NCBI RefSeq assembly: GCF_001713455.1
Contig: NZ_CP016464.1
Location: forward strand, 4,760,001 to 4,824,000
DNA: 64,000 nt
DNA from: Bosea sp. RAC05
Lineage (GTDB): Bacteria; Pseudomonadota; Alphaproteobacteria; Rhizobiales; Beijerinckiaceae
Direction of reading: 5' to 3'
Below are positions 43,437 through 53,051 of this stretch, piece after piece. Made by a program: the position numbers and the translations under genes. Under the pieces are notes generated by a model. That model did no database searches. It saw only the letters and a program-made list of their open reading frames with translations, and had not been told where the DNA came from. Every line of letters begins with the position of its first letter. The first letter of the stretch is position 1.

Positions 43437-45338
43437 TCACGTCCGCCGCCGCGGCCCGCGCGACGGCCCGCCGTTCAGCCCCGCATCCTCCTCGAAGAGT
43501 TCGGCGAGCTTCTCGGTCATCACCCCGCCGAGCTCCTCCGCATCGACGATGGTGACGGCGCGGCGGTAATAGCGGGTGACGTCATGGCCGATGCCGATGG
43601 CGATCAGCTCGACCGGCGAGCGCGTCTCGATCTCGGCAATGATGTGGCGCAGATGCCGCTCGAGATAGTTGCCGGAATTCACCGACAGCGTCGAATCGTC
43701 GACCGGTGCGCCATCCGAGATCACCATCAGGATCTTGCGCTGCTCGGGCCGCGCCAGCAGGCGCTTGTGCGCCCAGTCCAGCGCCTCGCCGTCGATGTTC
43801 TCCTTGAGCAGCCCCTCGCGCATCATCAGGCCGAGATTCTTGCGCGCCCGCCGCCAGGGTGCATCGGCCGCCTTGTAGATGATGTGCCGGAGGTCGTTGA
43901 GGCGGCCGGGATTGGCCGGCTTGCCCGACTGCAGCCAGCTCTCGCGCGAGAGACCGCCCTTCCAGGCCCGCGTGGTGAAGCCGAGCAGCTCGACCTTGAC
44001 GCCGCAGCGCTCCAGCGTCCGCGCCAGGATGTCGGCGCAGGTCGCGGCGACCGTGATCGGCCGTCCGCGCATCGAGCCGGAATTGTCGATCAGCAGCGTC
44101 ACCACCGTGTCGCGGAAATTGACGTCCGATTCCTGTCGGAAGGAGAGCGGCTGATAGGGATCGATGATGATGCGCGGCAGGCGGGCCGGATCGAGCGCGC
44201 CCTCCTCCAGGTCGAATTGCCAGGAGCGGTTCTGCTGCGCCATCAGCCGCCGCTGCAGACGGTTGGCGAGCCGCGCCACGACGCCCTGGAGATGCGCCAG
44301 CTGCTTGTCGAGATAGGCGCGCAGGCGCGTCAGCTCCTCGGCGTCGCAGAGGTCTTCGGCCGTGACGATCTCGTCGAACTTCTGGGTGTAGGGCTTGTAG
44401 TCGGTCTGCGGCCGGTCGTTGGCCTTGCTCTCGCGCGGGCGCGGCGCCTCGCCGGCCTCGTCGGCCTCGGAGTTCTCGTCCTCCTCGTCCCAGTCTCCCG
44501 AGGGCGCGTCGGAGGCTTCCGTCGCCCCCTCCTGCAGTTCCTCGGTCGCGTCGTCGGAGACCTCGACCTCGGAGCGCTCGCCGGCGCTCTCCTGCTCGGC
44601 CTCGCCATCCTGCTGCTGCTGCTCGTCGGAGGACTGGTCCTTGTCGTCCTCGTCCTCCTCCGAGTCCTCGCCCTGCGCCGTCTGCTCGGCCATGTCGAGC
44701 GAGGCCAGCATGTCGCGCACGGTGCGGGCGAAGGCGCGCTGGTCCTCGACCGCCTTAGACAGCCGGTCGAGATCGGCGCCGGCCTTGGCCTCGATCTGCT
44801 CGCGCCAGAGATCGACCAGCTTCTCCGCCGCCTTGGGCGGCTTCAGGCCCGTCAGCCGCTCGCGCACCATCAGCGCCAGCGCATCCTCCAGCGGCGCGTC
44901 GGCGCGGTCGGTGATCTCCTCATAGCGGCCGCCGCGGTGGTAGCGATCCTCCAGCATGGCGGTGATGTTGCCGGCCATGCCGGCCATCCGCCGCGCACCG
45001 ACGCATTCGACGCGGGCCTGCTCGACCGCGTCGAAGACGGCGCGCGCGGCGTCGCCTTCCGGCGCGGCGCGGCGATGCACGCTGGCGTCATGGCAGGCCA
45101 GCCGCAGCGCCATCGAATCGGAATGGCCGCGCAGGATCGCGACGTCCTGCGCCGTCAGCTTGCGCGGCGGTTCCGGCAGGCGGGCGCGCTCGCCGACGAG
45201 CGAGGGTTTGTCGGCCGCGAAGACGATTTCCATCTCCGGCTTGCGGGCGATCGCCTTCATCGTCGAGGAGATGGCCCGCTTCAGCGGCTCCGCTGGCGCT
45301 TCCTTGGTCGTGCCGGGCTTGCGATTGGAAAGGGTCAT
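43437..45338 (-). CDS. cobT: Cobaltochelatase subunit CobT
   Basis: CobT and CobS form the AAA-type chaperone complex that works with CobN to insert cobalt into hydrogenobyrinate diamide in aerobic B12 synthesis. The 633 residues show the CobT start region, a strongly acidic linker (about 205-300, runs of Glu/Asp/Ser/Gln) and a C-terminal von Willebrand A domain with the MIDAS motif DNSGSMRG near residue 420 and [10 protein letters not shown]. It is normally next to cobS; here a small acetyltransferase gene intervenes and overlaps the cobT start by four bases. cobN is not in the window. Confidence 0.96.
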   Translation of the reverse strand: MTLSNRKPGTTKEAPAEPLKRAISSTMKAIARKPEMEIVFAADKPSLVGERARLPEPPRKLTAQDVAILRGHSDSMALRLACHDASVHRRAAPEGDAARAVFDAVEQARVECVGARRMAGMAGNITAMLEDRYHRGGRYEEITDRADAPLEDALALMVRERLTGLKPPKAAEKLVDLWREQIEAKAGADLDRLSKAVEDQRAFARTVRDMLASLDMAEQTAQGEDSEEDEDDKDQSSDEQQQQDGEAEQESAGERSEVEVSDDATEELQEGATEASDAPSGDWDEEDENSEADEAGEAPRPRESKANDRPQTDYKPYTQKFDEIVTAEDLCDAEELTRLRAYLDKQLAHLQGVVARLANRLQRRLMAQQNRSWQFDLEEGALDPARLPRIIIDPYQPLSFRQESDVNFRDTVVTLLIDNSGSMRGRPITVAATCADILARTLERCGVKVELLGFTTRAWKGGLSRESWLQSGKPANPGRLNDLRHIIYKAADAPWRRARKNLGLMMREGLLKENIDGEALDWAHKRLLARPEQRKILMVISDGAPVDDSTLSVNSGNYLERHLRHIIAEIETRSPVELIAIGIGHDVTRYYRRAVTIVDAEELGGVMTEKLAELFEEDAGLNGGPSRGPRRRT

Positions 45339-45751
45339 AGCGCCTTCGCGAAATGGTGGATCCGGTGGCCCGCGACGGGATAGTCCTCCATCACGCCGCA
45401 GGGCTTGTAGCCGAGCTTGGGATAGAACTGCGGCGCCTGGATGCTCATCGTACTCAGATAGACGCCCCGCGCGCCATGCTCGCGCGCGGTCGTCTCAGCC
45501 AGCGCGACCAGCGCCTCGCCATGGCCGGCGCCGCGATGGGCCTCGTCGATCCAGAGCAGGTCGACATGGAGCCATTCCCATTTCAGCTCGCCGATCAGCC
45601 CGCCGACGATGACGCCGGCCTCGTCGCGCAGGCTGAGCGCCAGCGGCTCGCTGTTGCGCGGCCCGACCCGGGCCGCGTTGTAGGCGCTCAAGCCCGCGAC
45701 CACGGCCTCCCTCGTCGCCGCGACATCGGTCTCGCGCTGGAGGGTCGCCAT
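45335..45751 (-). CDS. GNAT family N-acetyltransferase between cobS and cobT
   Basis: The 138-residue protein has a compact GNAT fold: [42 protein letters not shown], with the acetyl-CoA loop [10 protein letters not shown], and the C-terminal [21 protein letters not shown]. It overlaps cobT by ATGA and begins 14 bases after cobS, so it is embedded in the cob operon. I chose the ATG at 45751. Its target is unknown; similar small GNATs act on small molecules. Position may be accidental insertion or a functional link to cobalamin. Confidence 0.87.
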   Translation of the reverse strand: MATLQRETDVAATREAVVAGLSAYNAARVGPRNSEPLALSLRDEAGVIVGGLIGELKWEWLHVDLLWIDEAHRGAGHGEALVALAETTAREHGARGVYLSTMSIQAPQFYPKLGYKPCGVMEDYPVAGHRIHHFAKAL

Positions 45752-45765
45752 GGCGGGGACGACCG

Positions 45766-46752
45766 TCAGCTCAGGACCACGTTGGCCGCGCTCTCCGGCA
45801 GTTCCTTGCCGAAGGAGCGCTGGTAGAACTCGGCCACCAGCGTGCGCTCCATCTCGTCGCACTTGTTCAGGAAGGTGACGCGGAAGGAGAAGCCGATATC
45901 GCCGAAGATCGCGGCGTTCTCGGCCCAGGTGATGACCGTGCGCGGGCTCATCACCGTCGAGAGATCGCCGTTCATGAAGGCGTTGCGGGTCAGGTCGGCG
46001 ACGCGGACCATCTTGTCGATCACGCTGCGGCCTTCGGGCGTGCCCTGGAAGTGCTTCGACTTCGCCAGCACGATCTCGACCTCGTTGTCATGCGGCAGGT
46101 AGTTCAGCGTGGTCACGATCGACCAGCGGTCCATCTGGCCCTGGTTGATCTGCTGCGTGCCGTGATAGAGGCCCGACGTGTCGCCGAGGCCCACCGTATT
46201 GGCGGTGGCGAAGAGCCGGAAGGCGGGGTGGGGACGGATGACGCGCTTCTGGTCGAGCAGTGTCAGCTTGCCCGACTGCTCGAGCACGCGCTGGATCACG
46301 AACATCACGTCGGGGCGGCCGGCGTCGTACTCGTCGAAGACGAGCGCGATGTTGTTCTGCAGCGCCCAGGGCAGGATGCCGTCCTGGAACTCGGTGATCT
46401 GCTTGCCTTCCTTCAGCACGATCGCGTCCTTGCCGACGAGATCGAGGCGGGAGACGTGGCTGTCGAGGTTGACGCGCACGCAGGGCCAGTTCAGGCGGGC
46501 CGCGACCTGCTCGATATGGGTCGACTTGCCGGTGCCGTGATAGCCCGAGATCATCACGCGCCGGTTATGGGCGAAGCCCGCCAGGATCGCGATCGTGGTG
46601 TCGTGGTCGAAACGGTAATCGGGGTCGAGATCGGGCACATGCGCCTCGGCCGTCGAATAGGCCGGCACCTCCAGATCCGAATCGATCCCGAAGGTCTGGC
46701 GCACCGACAGCTTGATGTCGGGCAGGCCGGCGGCAGTCGTCGTTGTCATCAT
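45766..46752 (-). CDS. cobS: Cobaltochelatase subunit CobS
   Basis: CobS is the AAA+ ATPase of aerobic cobaltochelatase. The 328 residues contain Walker [21 protein letters not shown], Walker [24 protein letters not shown], sensor [30 protein letters not shown] and the N-terminal VRQTFGID typical of CobS. The start at 46752 has GGAG five bases away. It is the first gene of the cobS-GNAT-cobT-esterase block; the upstream 179 bases separate it from a glycosyltransferase gene in the same direction. Confidence 0.97.
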   Translation of the reverse strand: MMTTTTAAGLPDIKLSVRQTFGIDSDLEVPAYSTAEAHVPDLDPDYRFDHDTTIAILAGFAHNRRVMISGYHGTGKSTHIEQVAARLNWPCVRVNLDSHVSRLDLVGKDAIVLKEGKQITEFQDGILPWALQNNIALVFDEYDAGRPDVMFVIQRVLEQSGKLTLLDQKRVIRPHPAFRLFATANTVGLGDTSGLYHGTQQINQGQMDRWSIVTTLNYLPHDNEVEIVLAKSKHFQGTPEGRSVIDKMVRVADLTRNAFMNGDLSTVMSPRTVITWAENAAIFGDIGFSFRVTFLNKCDEMERTLVAEFYQRSFGKELPESAANVVLS

Positions 46753-46931
46753 CAAGTCTCCGGGCGTGGGAGCGTGACCGGGGAAGACCGGTTGTCCCGA
46801 CGCCGACCGAGGAGGGAGGCAATGACCCCTAATTAGAGGCAAAGCCCGGGACCGGCAATTCGCAAAGCGCCGGGTCGGCACTACGCGGCAGGCATGCCGG
46901 GCATCGCAAGAGCCGTGCCGCCGTCGGATGG

Positions 46932-48113
46932 TCAGCCGTGCGCCCGCGCCGCCAGAAGGCGTCTCAGGAGGCCGGCGACCCGGCCCGCCCCGTCGAGATC
47001 GATCGCCGGGCGCGCGGGCGCGTCGGTCGCCAGCGCGGCGGTGACCGCGGCCGCCAGATCGGCCGGGCGGGCCGGCTCAGGGCCCGACAGCCTCAGGCAG
47101 CGCGCCAATCCCGCCTTTTCCATCGCCTCGGCCCGGATCGCCTGCTCCGTCTCGGCGCCCTCGTCGAAGGGCACGACGATCGCCGGCCGCCCCGCCGCGA
47201 CGAGGTCGAGCACGGTGTTGTAGCCGGCCTGGCTGATCGACAGCGCCGAGCGCGCCAGCAGGGCCGGAAAATCCGCTCGCGCGCGCTCGACCGTGACGTT
47301 GGGCGAGGCTGATTGCCGCAGTGCGGCGAAATCGCTCTCCGCCACGCCTTTGCCGACGAGGATGCGCCAGCGACGCGAGGGATCGCAAAGCCGCGCTGCC
47401 GCGAGGCAGAGCCGAAACAGCGGCAGCGCGGCGGCCGAACCGCCACCCGAGACGACGACTTCGCCCGCACCCTCGCCATCGGCCGATGCGAGTGCAGTCA
47501 CCGGCGGCGGCGCCAGATAGCCCGTATAGTGCAGCCGCGCCGCCAGGGCTGGCGAAACCGGCCAGGAGGCCTCCAGCGGCAGGAAGCTCCGGTCGCCATG
47601 GACGAGGACGCCGTCGAACAGGCAGGACAGACGCTGCTCCGCCTCCGCGATCCGGTCCGGGCGCGGCGTCACCAGCACGTCGCGCACCGAGGCCAGCACC
47701 AGCGCAGACGGATTGGCAGCCTTCGCCGCGGTGATCAGCGTCAGGAATTCCTCCGCCAGTTGCCGGCGGCCGAAGGGGAAATGCTCGGTCACGACGACAT
47801 CGGGCTTCAGCGTCGTCGCCAGCGCGGCGAGCATGGCCCGGCGCCGCGCCAGCCGGCCCGCCTCGATCGGGGTGCCCGCTTCGTCCAGCAGATTGCGGAA
47901 ATCCAGCCCCTCGACCTTGACCGGGGGCAGCTGCACGAAGGCGAAGGCCTCGCCCGTCATGTCGCGCAGCGGCGTCCCGCCACTCGCCAGCGTCACGGCG
48001 AATTCAGACTCGGCCAGGGCCCGCGCCAGCTGCGCCGCCCGCACCAGGTGGCCGCTGCCGAGCAGATGCGTCACCGAGATCAGGACGCGCGCTGGCTCCC
48101 CCGCGACGCTCAC
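46932..48113 (-). CDS. MurG-like glycosyltransferase (GT28 type)
   Basis: The 393-residue GT-B protein resembles MurG/UDP-glycosyltransferases: [61 protein letters not shown], and the donor-binding [38 protein letters not shown]. It is probably a cytoplasmic or membrane-associated glycosyltransferase. The substrate is unknown. It overlaps the next glycosyltransferase gene upstream by four bases, forming a small glycan operon with that gene and a methyltransferase. Confidence 0.82.
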   Translation of the reverse strand: MSVAGEPARVLISVTHLLGSGHLVRAAQLARALAESEFAVTLASGGTPLRDMTGEAFAFVQLPPVKVEGLDFRNLLDEAGTPIEAGRLARRRAMLAALATTLKPDVVVTEHFPFGRRQLAEEFLTLITAAKAANPSALVLASVRDVLVTPRPDRIAEAEQRLSCLFDGVLVHGDRSFLPLEASWPVSPALAARLHYTGYLAPPPVTALASADGEGAGEVVVSGGGSAAALPLFRLCLAAARLCDPSRRWRILVGKGVAESDFAALRQSASPNVTVERARADFPALLARSALSISQAGYNTVLDLVAAGRPAIVVPFDEGAETEQAIRAEAMEKAGLARCLRLSGPEPARPADLAAAVTAALATDAPARPAIDLDGAGRVAGLLRRLLAARAHG

Positions 48114-49411
48114 GGCGCGAGCCCCGCCGAGGCGCGCAGCCGCGCCGCGATCCCGTCCAGACCCGCCGCGGCCGAGAAGGCGCCCGTCAACCGGGCCAGC
48201 GCCGCCTGGCCGAGCGCGGCCCGCCGGTCCGGTGCCTCCGCGAGAGCGGCGAGCGCTTGTGCCAGGGCCGCGACGTCGCCGGGCGGCACCAGCAGCCCCT
48301 CGACACCATCGCGCACGAACTCCGGAATCCCGGCGAAATCGGTGGCGACGATCGGCAGGGCCTGGCTCGCCGCCTCCATCACCACATTGGGCAGCCCGTC
48401 GCGATCACCGTCACCGGCCTTGCGCGAGGGCAGCACGAAGAGATCGGCCTCGCGCAGCGCGGCGATGACATCGCCCTGTGCCTTCGGGCCCGCCCAGGTC
48501 ACGCGCTCTCCGAGCCCCAGCGCTATGGCCTGAGCCTGCAGCGCCTTAAGCTTTTCGCCACCGCCGATATGCGTCAGCCGCCAGTGCAGCCCGGCCGGCA
48601 GCCGCGCCAGCGCCGCCAGCAGATCATCAAAACCCTTCTTCTCCACCGCCCGGCCGATGGTGACGATGCGAACCGGGTCGGCCGGGTCGCGGCCGTCGCG
48701 CGGGGGGCGCGGCGGGGGCGCCGGAAAGCGGCCGAGATCGAGCCCGTGATAGACCAGCGCGACCTTGTCGGGCCGGTCGGCCAGGCGCTGCAATTCGCGG
48801 TGGCCGTCCTGCGTGCAGGTCACGCCCCAGGCGGCGTCCGCGATCTTCTCGCGCTTCTCCCAGTCCGGCGTCGTCCAGATGTCCTTGGCATGGGCCGAGA
48901 ACGACCAGCCGATGCCGCGCAGCAGGGCGGCGTAGCGGATCACCGAGGCCGGCGTGTGCAGGTAATGGACGTGAAGATGCGTGGTCGCCGCCGGCAGCTC
49001 GCGCGCCATCACGCAGGCCTGGCCGAAGCGGCGCAGGCGGTTGCGCGTGCGATCACGGGCGATGTCGCGCAGAAAGACCGGCAGCAGCCGCAGCAGGCCG
49101 GGCCGCATCAGCGCGCCGAGCACGCCGCGCAGCACACGCCCGGGCTCCTCGTGCAGATATTCCGGCAGATAGCGCACCGGCACGGTGATCTGGTCGTGCA
49201 TCAGGTGGCGCGCGGCATCGGTCGGGCGCCGCAGCGACCAGATCGCGAAGGGCAGGCCGCGCTGCTGCAGGCCGAGCAGCTCCTGCGCGATGAAGGTCTC
49301 CGACAGGCGCGGATAGCCCTTCATCGCGATCGCGATCCGAGGGGCCTTGTCGGCCGCATCGGCCTGCCCGAAAATCGGGATCCCCTTTTCGGGCCGATGC
49401 GGCTCCGTCAT
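48110..49411 (-). CDS. Glycosyltransferase family 4 protein
   Basis: The 433-residue GT-B enzyme has the GT4 core: YPRLSETFIAQELLGLQQRG, FSAHAKDIW, VTCTQDGHRELQRL, VYHGLDLGRFP, RAVEKKGFDDLLAAL and the retaining E-x7-E region in GLPNVVMEAASQALPIVATDFAGIPEFV. It likely builds a surface polysaccharide. ATGA overlaps on both sides tie it to a MurG-like gene and a methyltransferase, so the three are one unit. Confidence 0.9.
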   Translation of the reverse strand: MTEPHRPEKGIPIFGQADAADKAPRIAIAMKGYPRLSETFIAQELLGLQQRGLPFAIWSLRRPTDAARHLMHDQITVPVRYLPEYLHEEPGRVLRGVLGALMRPGLLRLLPVFLRDIARDRTRNRLRRFGQACVMARELPAATTHLHVHYLHTPASVIRYAALLRGIGWSFSAHAKDIWTTPDWEKREKIADAAWGVTCTQDGHRELQRLADRPDKVALVYHGLDLGRFPAPPPRPPRDGRDPADPVRIVTIGRAVEKKGFDDLLAALARLPAGLHWRLTHIGGGEKLKALQAQAIALGLGERVTWAGPKAQGDVIAALREADLFVLPSRKAGDGDRDGLPNVVMEAASQALPIVATDFAGIPEFVRDGVEGLLVPPGDVAALAQALAALAEAPDRRAALGQAALARLTGAFSAAAGLDGIAARLRASAGLAP

Positions 49412-50070
49412 CGCCGGCCGATCAGCATGAAGCGGGTATAGTTCTTCGTCGGCAGCGCCCCGGCGAAGAGCGTCTCGGAGAGGCCGGCCTGCGCCTGGAA
49501 CGCCTCCAGCGAGGGCACGCAGCTGCGATGGTCGGGCTCGCGGACATAGTCGTTCGACTGCAGCAGCAGCGGCAGCCCCGGCGGCAGCGTGGCGAGCCAG
49601 CCCGGCACATCGGCCAGATGCTCGCAGCTCGTGTTGATCACCAGGCCGGGCTGCGGCTGCTCGGTGGCGAAATCCAGCGTCGTCATGTCCGCGGTCACAG
49701 CGCGGAACCGCCCCTCGGCGAGATGGCGGCGGTTCAGCCGCTCGGCGACGGGCGCGCAGCCCGGGTCGAGATCGACGCTGACGACGGCGGGGATCGCAAG
49801 ACGCGGATCGTCGAGCAGCAGGGCGCCGAGGATGCCGTACCAGGCCCCGAGCACCCAGACCGGGCCGTCCGGCCGCGGCAGAACCTCCGCCAGCGCGTCG
49901 ACCAGCCAGCGTTTCGAGCCGATCTGCTTGTGGTTGAAGGCGATCCAGAGATCGGGCGGCATCCCGTCGGCGACGAGGCGCGCGAGATCGCCAACGACGC
50001 GGTTGCCGGTCAGGGCTGCGACGCCGCGCAGAATGTCATAGAAGGCGTCGGGCGGCGCGTCGGACGTCAT
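49408..50070 (-). CDS. SAM-dependent methyltransferase-like protein
   Basis: The 220-residue protein has a class I methyltransferase layout: VWVLGAWYGILGALL in the motif I position, VVSVDLDPGCAPVAERLNRR (acidic end of strand 2), VTADMTTLD and LVINTSCEHLADVPGWLATLPPG. The motif I loop is atypical. It may act on a glycan or lipid made with the coupled glycosyltransferases. The start at 50070 gives MTSDAPPDAFYDILRG. It is divergent from another methyltransferase-like gene 26 bases away. Confidence 0.72.
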   Translation of the reverse strand: MTSDAPPDAFYDILRGVAALTGNRVVGDLARLVADGMPPDLWIAFNHKQIGSKRWLVDALAEVLPRPDGPVWVLGAWYGILGALLLDDPRLAIPAVVSVDLDPGCAPVAERLNRRHLAEGRFRAVTADMTTLDFATEQPQPGLVINTSCEHLADVPGWLATLPPGLPLLLQSNDYVREPDHRSCVPSLEAFQAQAGLSETLFAGALPTKNYTRFMLIGRR

Positions 50071-50096
50071 GTCGTTTCGGAAAGCGGGGATCGAAG

Positions 50097-50699
50097 GTGG
50101 CCGGACCATATGCAAGCGCGCCCGCAAAGGCCAGCGGAGCCGGCCCCAATGCGGACGCCCTCGCCGGCACCCGCCTGCCGCATCTCGCCGCCGCCGCTGC
50201 GGGGCTGCGGCAGGTGCTGGCGGCGCATGCGGTGCGCCACTGCCCCCATGTCGTCGAGATCGGCGGCGCCGGCCTGCCGATCACCGGCTTCCTGACGCAC
50301 CAGCCCGCCAGCGTCACCGTCATCGACCCGAAGATCCCACCCCATGAGGCGGACACGCTGAACGGCGCGCCCTGCCGGCTGCGCCACATCGCCGCCAAGC
50401 TGCAGCAGGTCGAACTCGCGCCGCCCGGCCCCTATGCGCTGGTCCTGCTCGGCCTCTCGCTCAAGCCCTTCGGCCGCCGGGGCGCGGTGTCGCCCGAGCT
50501 GCTCGCCCTGGCGGGGAGCGCCACGGTGCTGGTGATCGACTATGCGCGGGAGCTGGAACGGGCGCAGGGCCAGATCGGCGCCCTCACCGCGACACGGAGC
50601 GACGCGCCGGCCATCGACCTGGAGCTGACGATCAATGACGCCGCCCTGCGCGCGGCCGGCTTCCACCAACGCCACCTTCTCGCCTATGGGCCGGCCTGA
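50097..50699 (+). CDS. Methyltransferase-like protein of unknown function
   Basis: The 200-residue protein (GTG start at 50097, weak ribosome site) resembles a Rossmann-fold methyltransferase: HCPHVVEIGGAGLPITGFL in the motif I place, VTVIDPKIPP (acidic strand-2 end), then YALVLLGLSLKPFGRR. Loop GxGxG is changed to GGAGLP. It has no partner on its strand and is squeezed between two minus-strand genes, with only five bases to the end of the cyclase gene. It may serve the neighbouring glycosyltransferases. Confidence 0.65.
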   Translation: MAGPYASAPAKASGAGPNADALAGTRLPHLAAAAAGLRQVLAAHAVRHCPHVVEIGGAGLPITGFLTHQPASVTVIDPKIPPHEADTLNGAPCRLRHIAAKLQQVELAPPGPYALVLLGLSLKPFGRRGAVSPELLALAGSATVLVIDYARELERAQGQIGALTATRSDAPAIDLELTINDAALRAAGFHQRHLLAYGPA

Positions 50700-50704
50700 G
50701 GGCG

Positions 50705-52585
50705 CTAGCTCGCGGAATCGTCGGGCGCCTTTTCCGCGGCTTTGCGGCGCGGTGTCCGGCGCGGCTTGACCGGCGCCGGCGCCTCGGGAGCAGGCGCCGG
50801 GGCAAAGCCATCCCCACCCGCGCCAGCCTCCACGGCGTCCTGAGCGGCCTCGACCGTCGCCTCGATCAGGGTCGGCTCGGCCGCCCTGCTGTCGTCCACC
50901 GCGTCGGCGAGTTCGGGAGCGCTGGCGAAGCCGACCGCGCTGAGCGGCTTCTCGCGCCCCCGAATCGTGATCTTGAGCGACGTCGTGCCGCGATAGCTGC
51001 GGCCGCTGGCGCGGATCGTGTCCTCGGAGACGAGGATGTCGGCCAGCACGCGTCGCGTCGCCAGTTCGAGCTGCGCCGCCACCGCCACGGTCTCGCCGAC
51101 CGTGATGTCGCGCCGCCCCAGGCTGTCGTTCTCGACCGCGCCCGTGATCGCCTGGCCGCTGTGAATGCCGATGCCGATGCGCAGCGGCAGCGGCAGCGCC
51201 GCGCCGAATTCGCGGTTCAGCGCCTCGACGGCCCGCACGATGTCGGCGGCGGCCGCGATCGCCGTCTGCGCGCTGCGCGCCGGCGTGCCCTCGAGCCCGA
51301 ACACGGCCATGAAGCCGTCGCCGTAGAAGGCGTCGATGCGGCCGCCATGGGCGGTGATCGCCTGCGCCATCTCGTCGAAGAAGCGGTTGAGGAGCCCGAT
51401 CAGCTCCTGCGGCAATTGCCGCGCCGACAGGGCCGAGAAGGCCCGCAGATCGGCAACGACCACGGTGAGGCCGCGCTTGCCGATATTGGCGTCGGTCTCA
51501 ACCTGGCCCGGGGTCGTCGGGTTCAGGCGCGAGGCGAGCAGGATCTGCACCTGGAGATCGTCACGCGGCCGGATCTGGCAGGCGAGCCGCACCCGGTCCG
51601 GCGCCGCGATCCGCCGCAGCAGCTTCGCCTCGTTGGGCCCCGGCGGCGGCAGGCCGTCGCCGCCGTCGAGCACCAGCACGCGGCAGGTGGCGCAGCGGGC
51701 CCGCCCGCCGCAGAGCGCCGCATGGGGAATCCCGAACCGCCGGAACATCTCCAGCACGGTCGCGCCGGGGGAGAGCTTGCGCACGCCATGGCCGACGAAG
51801 CGCACGGTGATCTGCCGCGTCGTCCGCACACGGATCTCGCGGATGCCGACGAAGGCGACGAAGCCGCCGACGAGGCCGTAGAAGATCGTCTTCGCCCAGG
51901 TCACATTCTGGTTGAACATCACGATCTGGGCGTCGGTGATGATGTCGGGCGCCGTCGTCATGCGGCCCGCCTCTCGCCCGCCGACCGCGAAACCGATCAG
52001 CGCCAGGATCGGGATCAGGATCGCGGCGAGCAGGAAGGGGTCGCGCCAGCGCTGGTAGCCATCGCGCGAGCGCAGCGTGAAATGCAGGCCGATGATGCCA
52101 TGCGCCCAGACCAGCAGCAGCAGCACGGACTGCGAGGTGGCAAGGCCGGGCCAGAGGCGACGCAGGACGGCCGGATAGCTTTCGTCGAGATGGAAGATGC
52201 TGCCCATCACGCGTGTGCCGACGATGTGGTCGATCAGAAACAGCGGAATGGCGAGCCCGAGCGCGATCTGCAGCATCTCGCGCACCGGCATCTTGAAGGT
52301 GCGCCGCTGCGCCACGCGCAGCAGCGCGAAGAACGGGTGGACGATCAGCGCGCCATAGAGCGCGACCGTCCCCGCCCAGGAATGCCAGAGCCAGTAGCGC
52401 CACGCCTGCACATGCTCCATCGCCGCGACGCCGGCGATGCCGACGGCATGATTGAGGAAATGCGTGGTCGCGAAGAACAGCAGCACCATGCCCGAGGCAA
52501 AGCGGATGTCGCGGCTCCATGACGAAACCTGCTCCATGCCGGCGCCCATGCCGGCGCGTCGTCCCGCCGTCTGCTGCAGGCTCAT
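50705..52585 (-). CDS. Membrane-anchored [2Fe-2S] ferredoxin-adenylate cyclase-like protein with altered cyclase site
   Basis: The 626-residue protein has about five or six N-terminal membrane segments (about 15-250) with several histidines, like a cytochrome b-type anchor. A plant-type ferredoxin domain follows (Cys in CGGRARCATC near 290 and LACQIRP near 336), then a class III cyclase domain (about 370-550) and a Pro/Ala tail. Both metal Asp residues are present (VADLRAFS, FYGDGFMAVFG), but the substrate Lys is Ala (IDAFYGD) and the Asn and Arg of TVNxAARLE are Ala and Gln (TVAVAAQLE). It may bind nucleotide without making cAMP. The start at 52585 follows the cNMP-binding gene. Confidence 0.85.
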   Translation of the reverse strand: MSLQQTAGRRAGMGAGMEQVSSWSRDIRFASGMVLLFFATTHFLNHAVGIAGVAAMEHVQAWRYWLWHSWAGTVALYGALIVHPFFALLRVAQRRTFKMPVREMLQIALGLAIPLFLIDHIVGTRVMGSIFHLDESYPAVLRRLWPGLATSQSVLLLLVWAHGIIGLHFTLRSRDGYQRWRDPFLLAAILIPILALIGFAVGGREAGRMTTAPDIITDAQIVMFNQNVTWAKTIFYGLVGGFVAFVGIREIRVRTTRQITVRFVGHGVRKLSPGATVLEMFRRFGIPHAALCGGRARCATCRVLVLDGGDGLPPPGPNEAKLLRRIAAPDRVRLACQIRPRDDLQVQILLASRLNPTTPGQVETDANIGKRGLTVVVADLRAFSALSARQLPQELIGLLNRFFDEMAQAITAHGGRIDAFYGDGFMAVFGLEGTPARSAQTAIAAAADIVRAVEALNREFGAALPLPLRIGIGIHSGQAITGAVENDSLGRRDITVGETVAVAAQLELATRRVLADILVSEDTIRASGRSYRGTTSLKITIRGREKPLSAVGFASAPELADAVDDSRAAEPTLIEATVEAAQDAVEAGAGGDGFAPAPAPEAPAPVKPRRTPRRKAAEKAPDDSAS

Positions 52586-52601
52586 CGCGAGGTCCCGATC
52601 G

Positions 52602-53051
52602 TCAATGCACCTTCTCCGCATGCAGTGTGAAATCGGCGAGGCGATAGAGCCGCGACGCCAGGTCCTTCGTCAGCGCAAGGCTGAAATCGGGCACCGTCTC
52701 CAGCAGTTCGAAGAACAGATCCTTCGGCAGGCGCAGTGCCGCCACATCCGTCTTGGCGGTCACGGCACCGACGAAGCTGCGCCCCGACAGGAGCGGCACG
52801 TCGCCGACGAGGCTGCCGAAGCTGAGCGGCAGCCGCGGCCCGGTCCCGTCGGGCCCGACATGGGAGATCTCGAGCTGGCCGTGGAGGATGACGAAGACTC
52901 CGTCGGGGGCCTCGCCCTCGGCGATGATCTGCGTCCCCGCGTCGAAATGCAGCTTCTCGCCCATCAGCGCCACGAGCTTGAGCCGGGGCGGCGGCAGCGC
53001 CCGAAACAGCGGCAGCTGGCGCAGGCAGGCGAGGTCGGCTTCGAGTGTCAT
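52602..53051 (-). CDS. Cyclic-nucleotide-binding domain protein
   Basis: The 149-residue protein is one CRP-type cNMP-binding domain without a DNA-binding part: LPLFRALPPPRLKLVALMGEKLHFDAGTQIIAEGEAPDGVFVILHGQLEI, then the phosphate cassette region SLVGDVPLLSGRSFVGAVTAK and a C-terminal helix. The cassette has Asp for the usual Glu and RSF for RSA, so ligand binding is plausible but changed. It overlaps the ABC gene by ATGA and ends 16 bases before the cyclase start. It likely relays a signal between those two proteins. Confidence 0.87.
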   Translation of the reverse strand: MTLEADLACLRQLPLFRALPPPRLKLVALMGEKLHFDAGTQIIAEGEAPDGVFVILHGQLEISHVGPDGTGPRLPLSFGSLVGDVPLLSGRSFVGAVTAKTDVAALRLPKDLFFELLETVPDFSLALTKDLASRLYRLADFTLHAEKVH

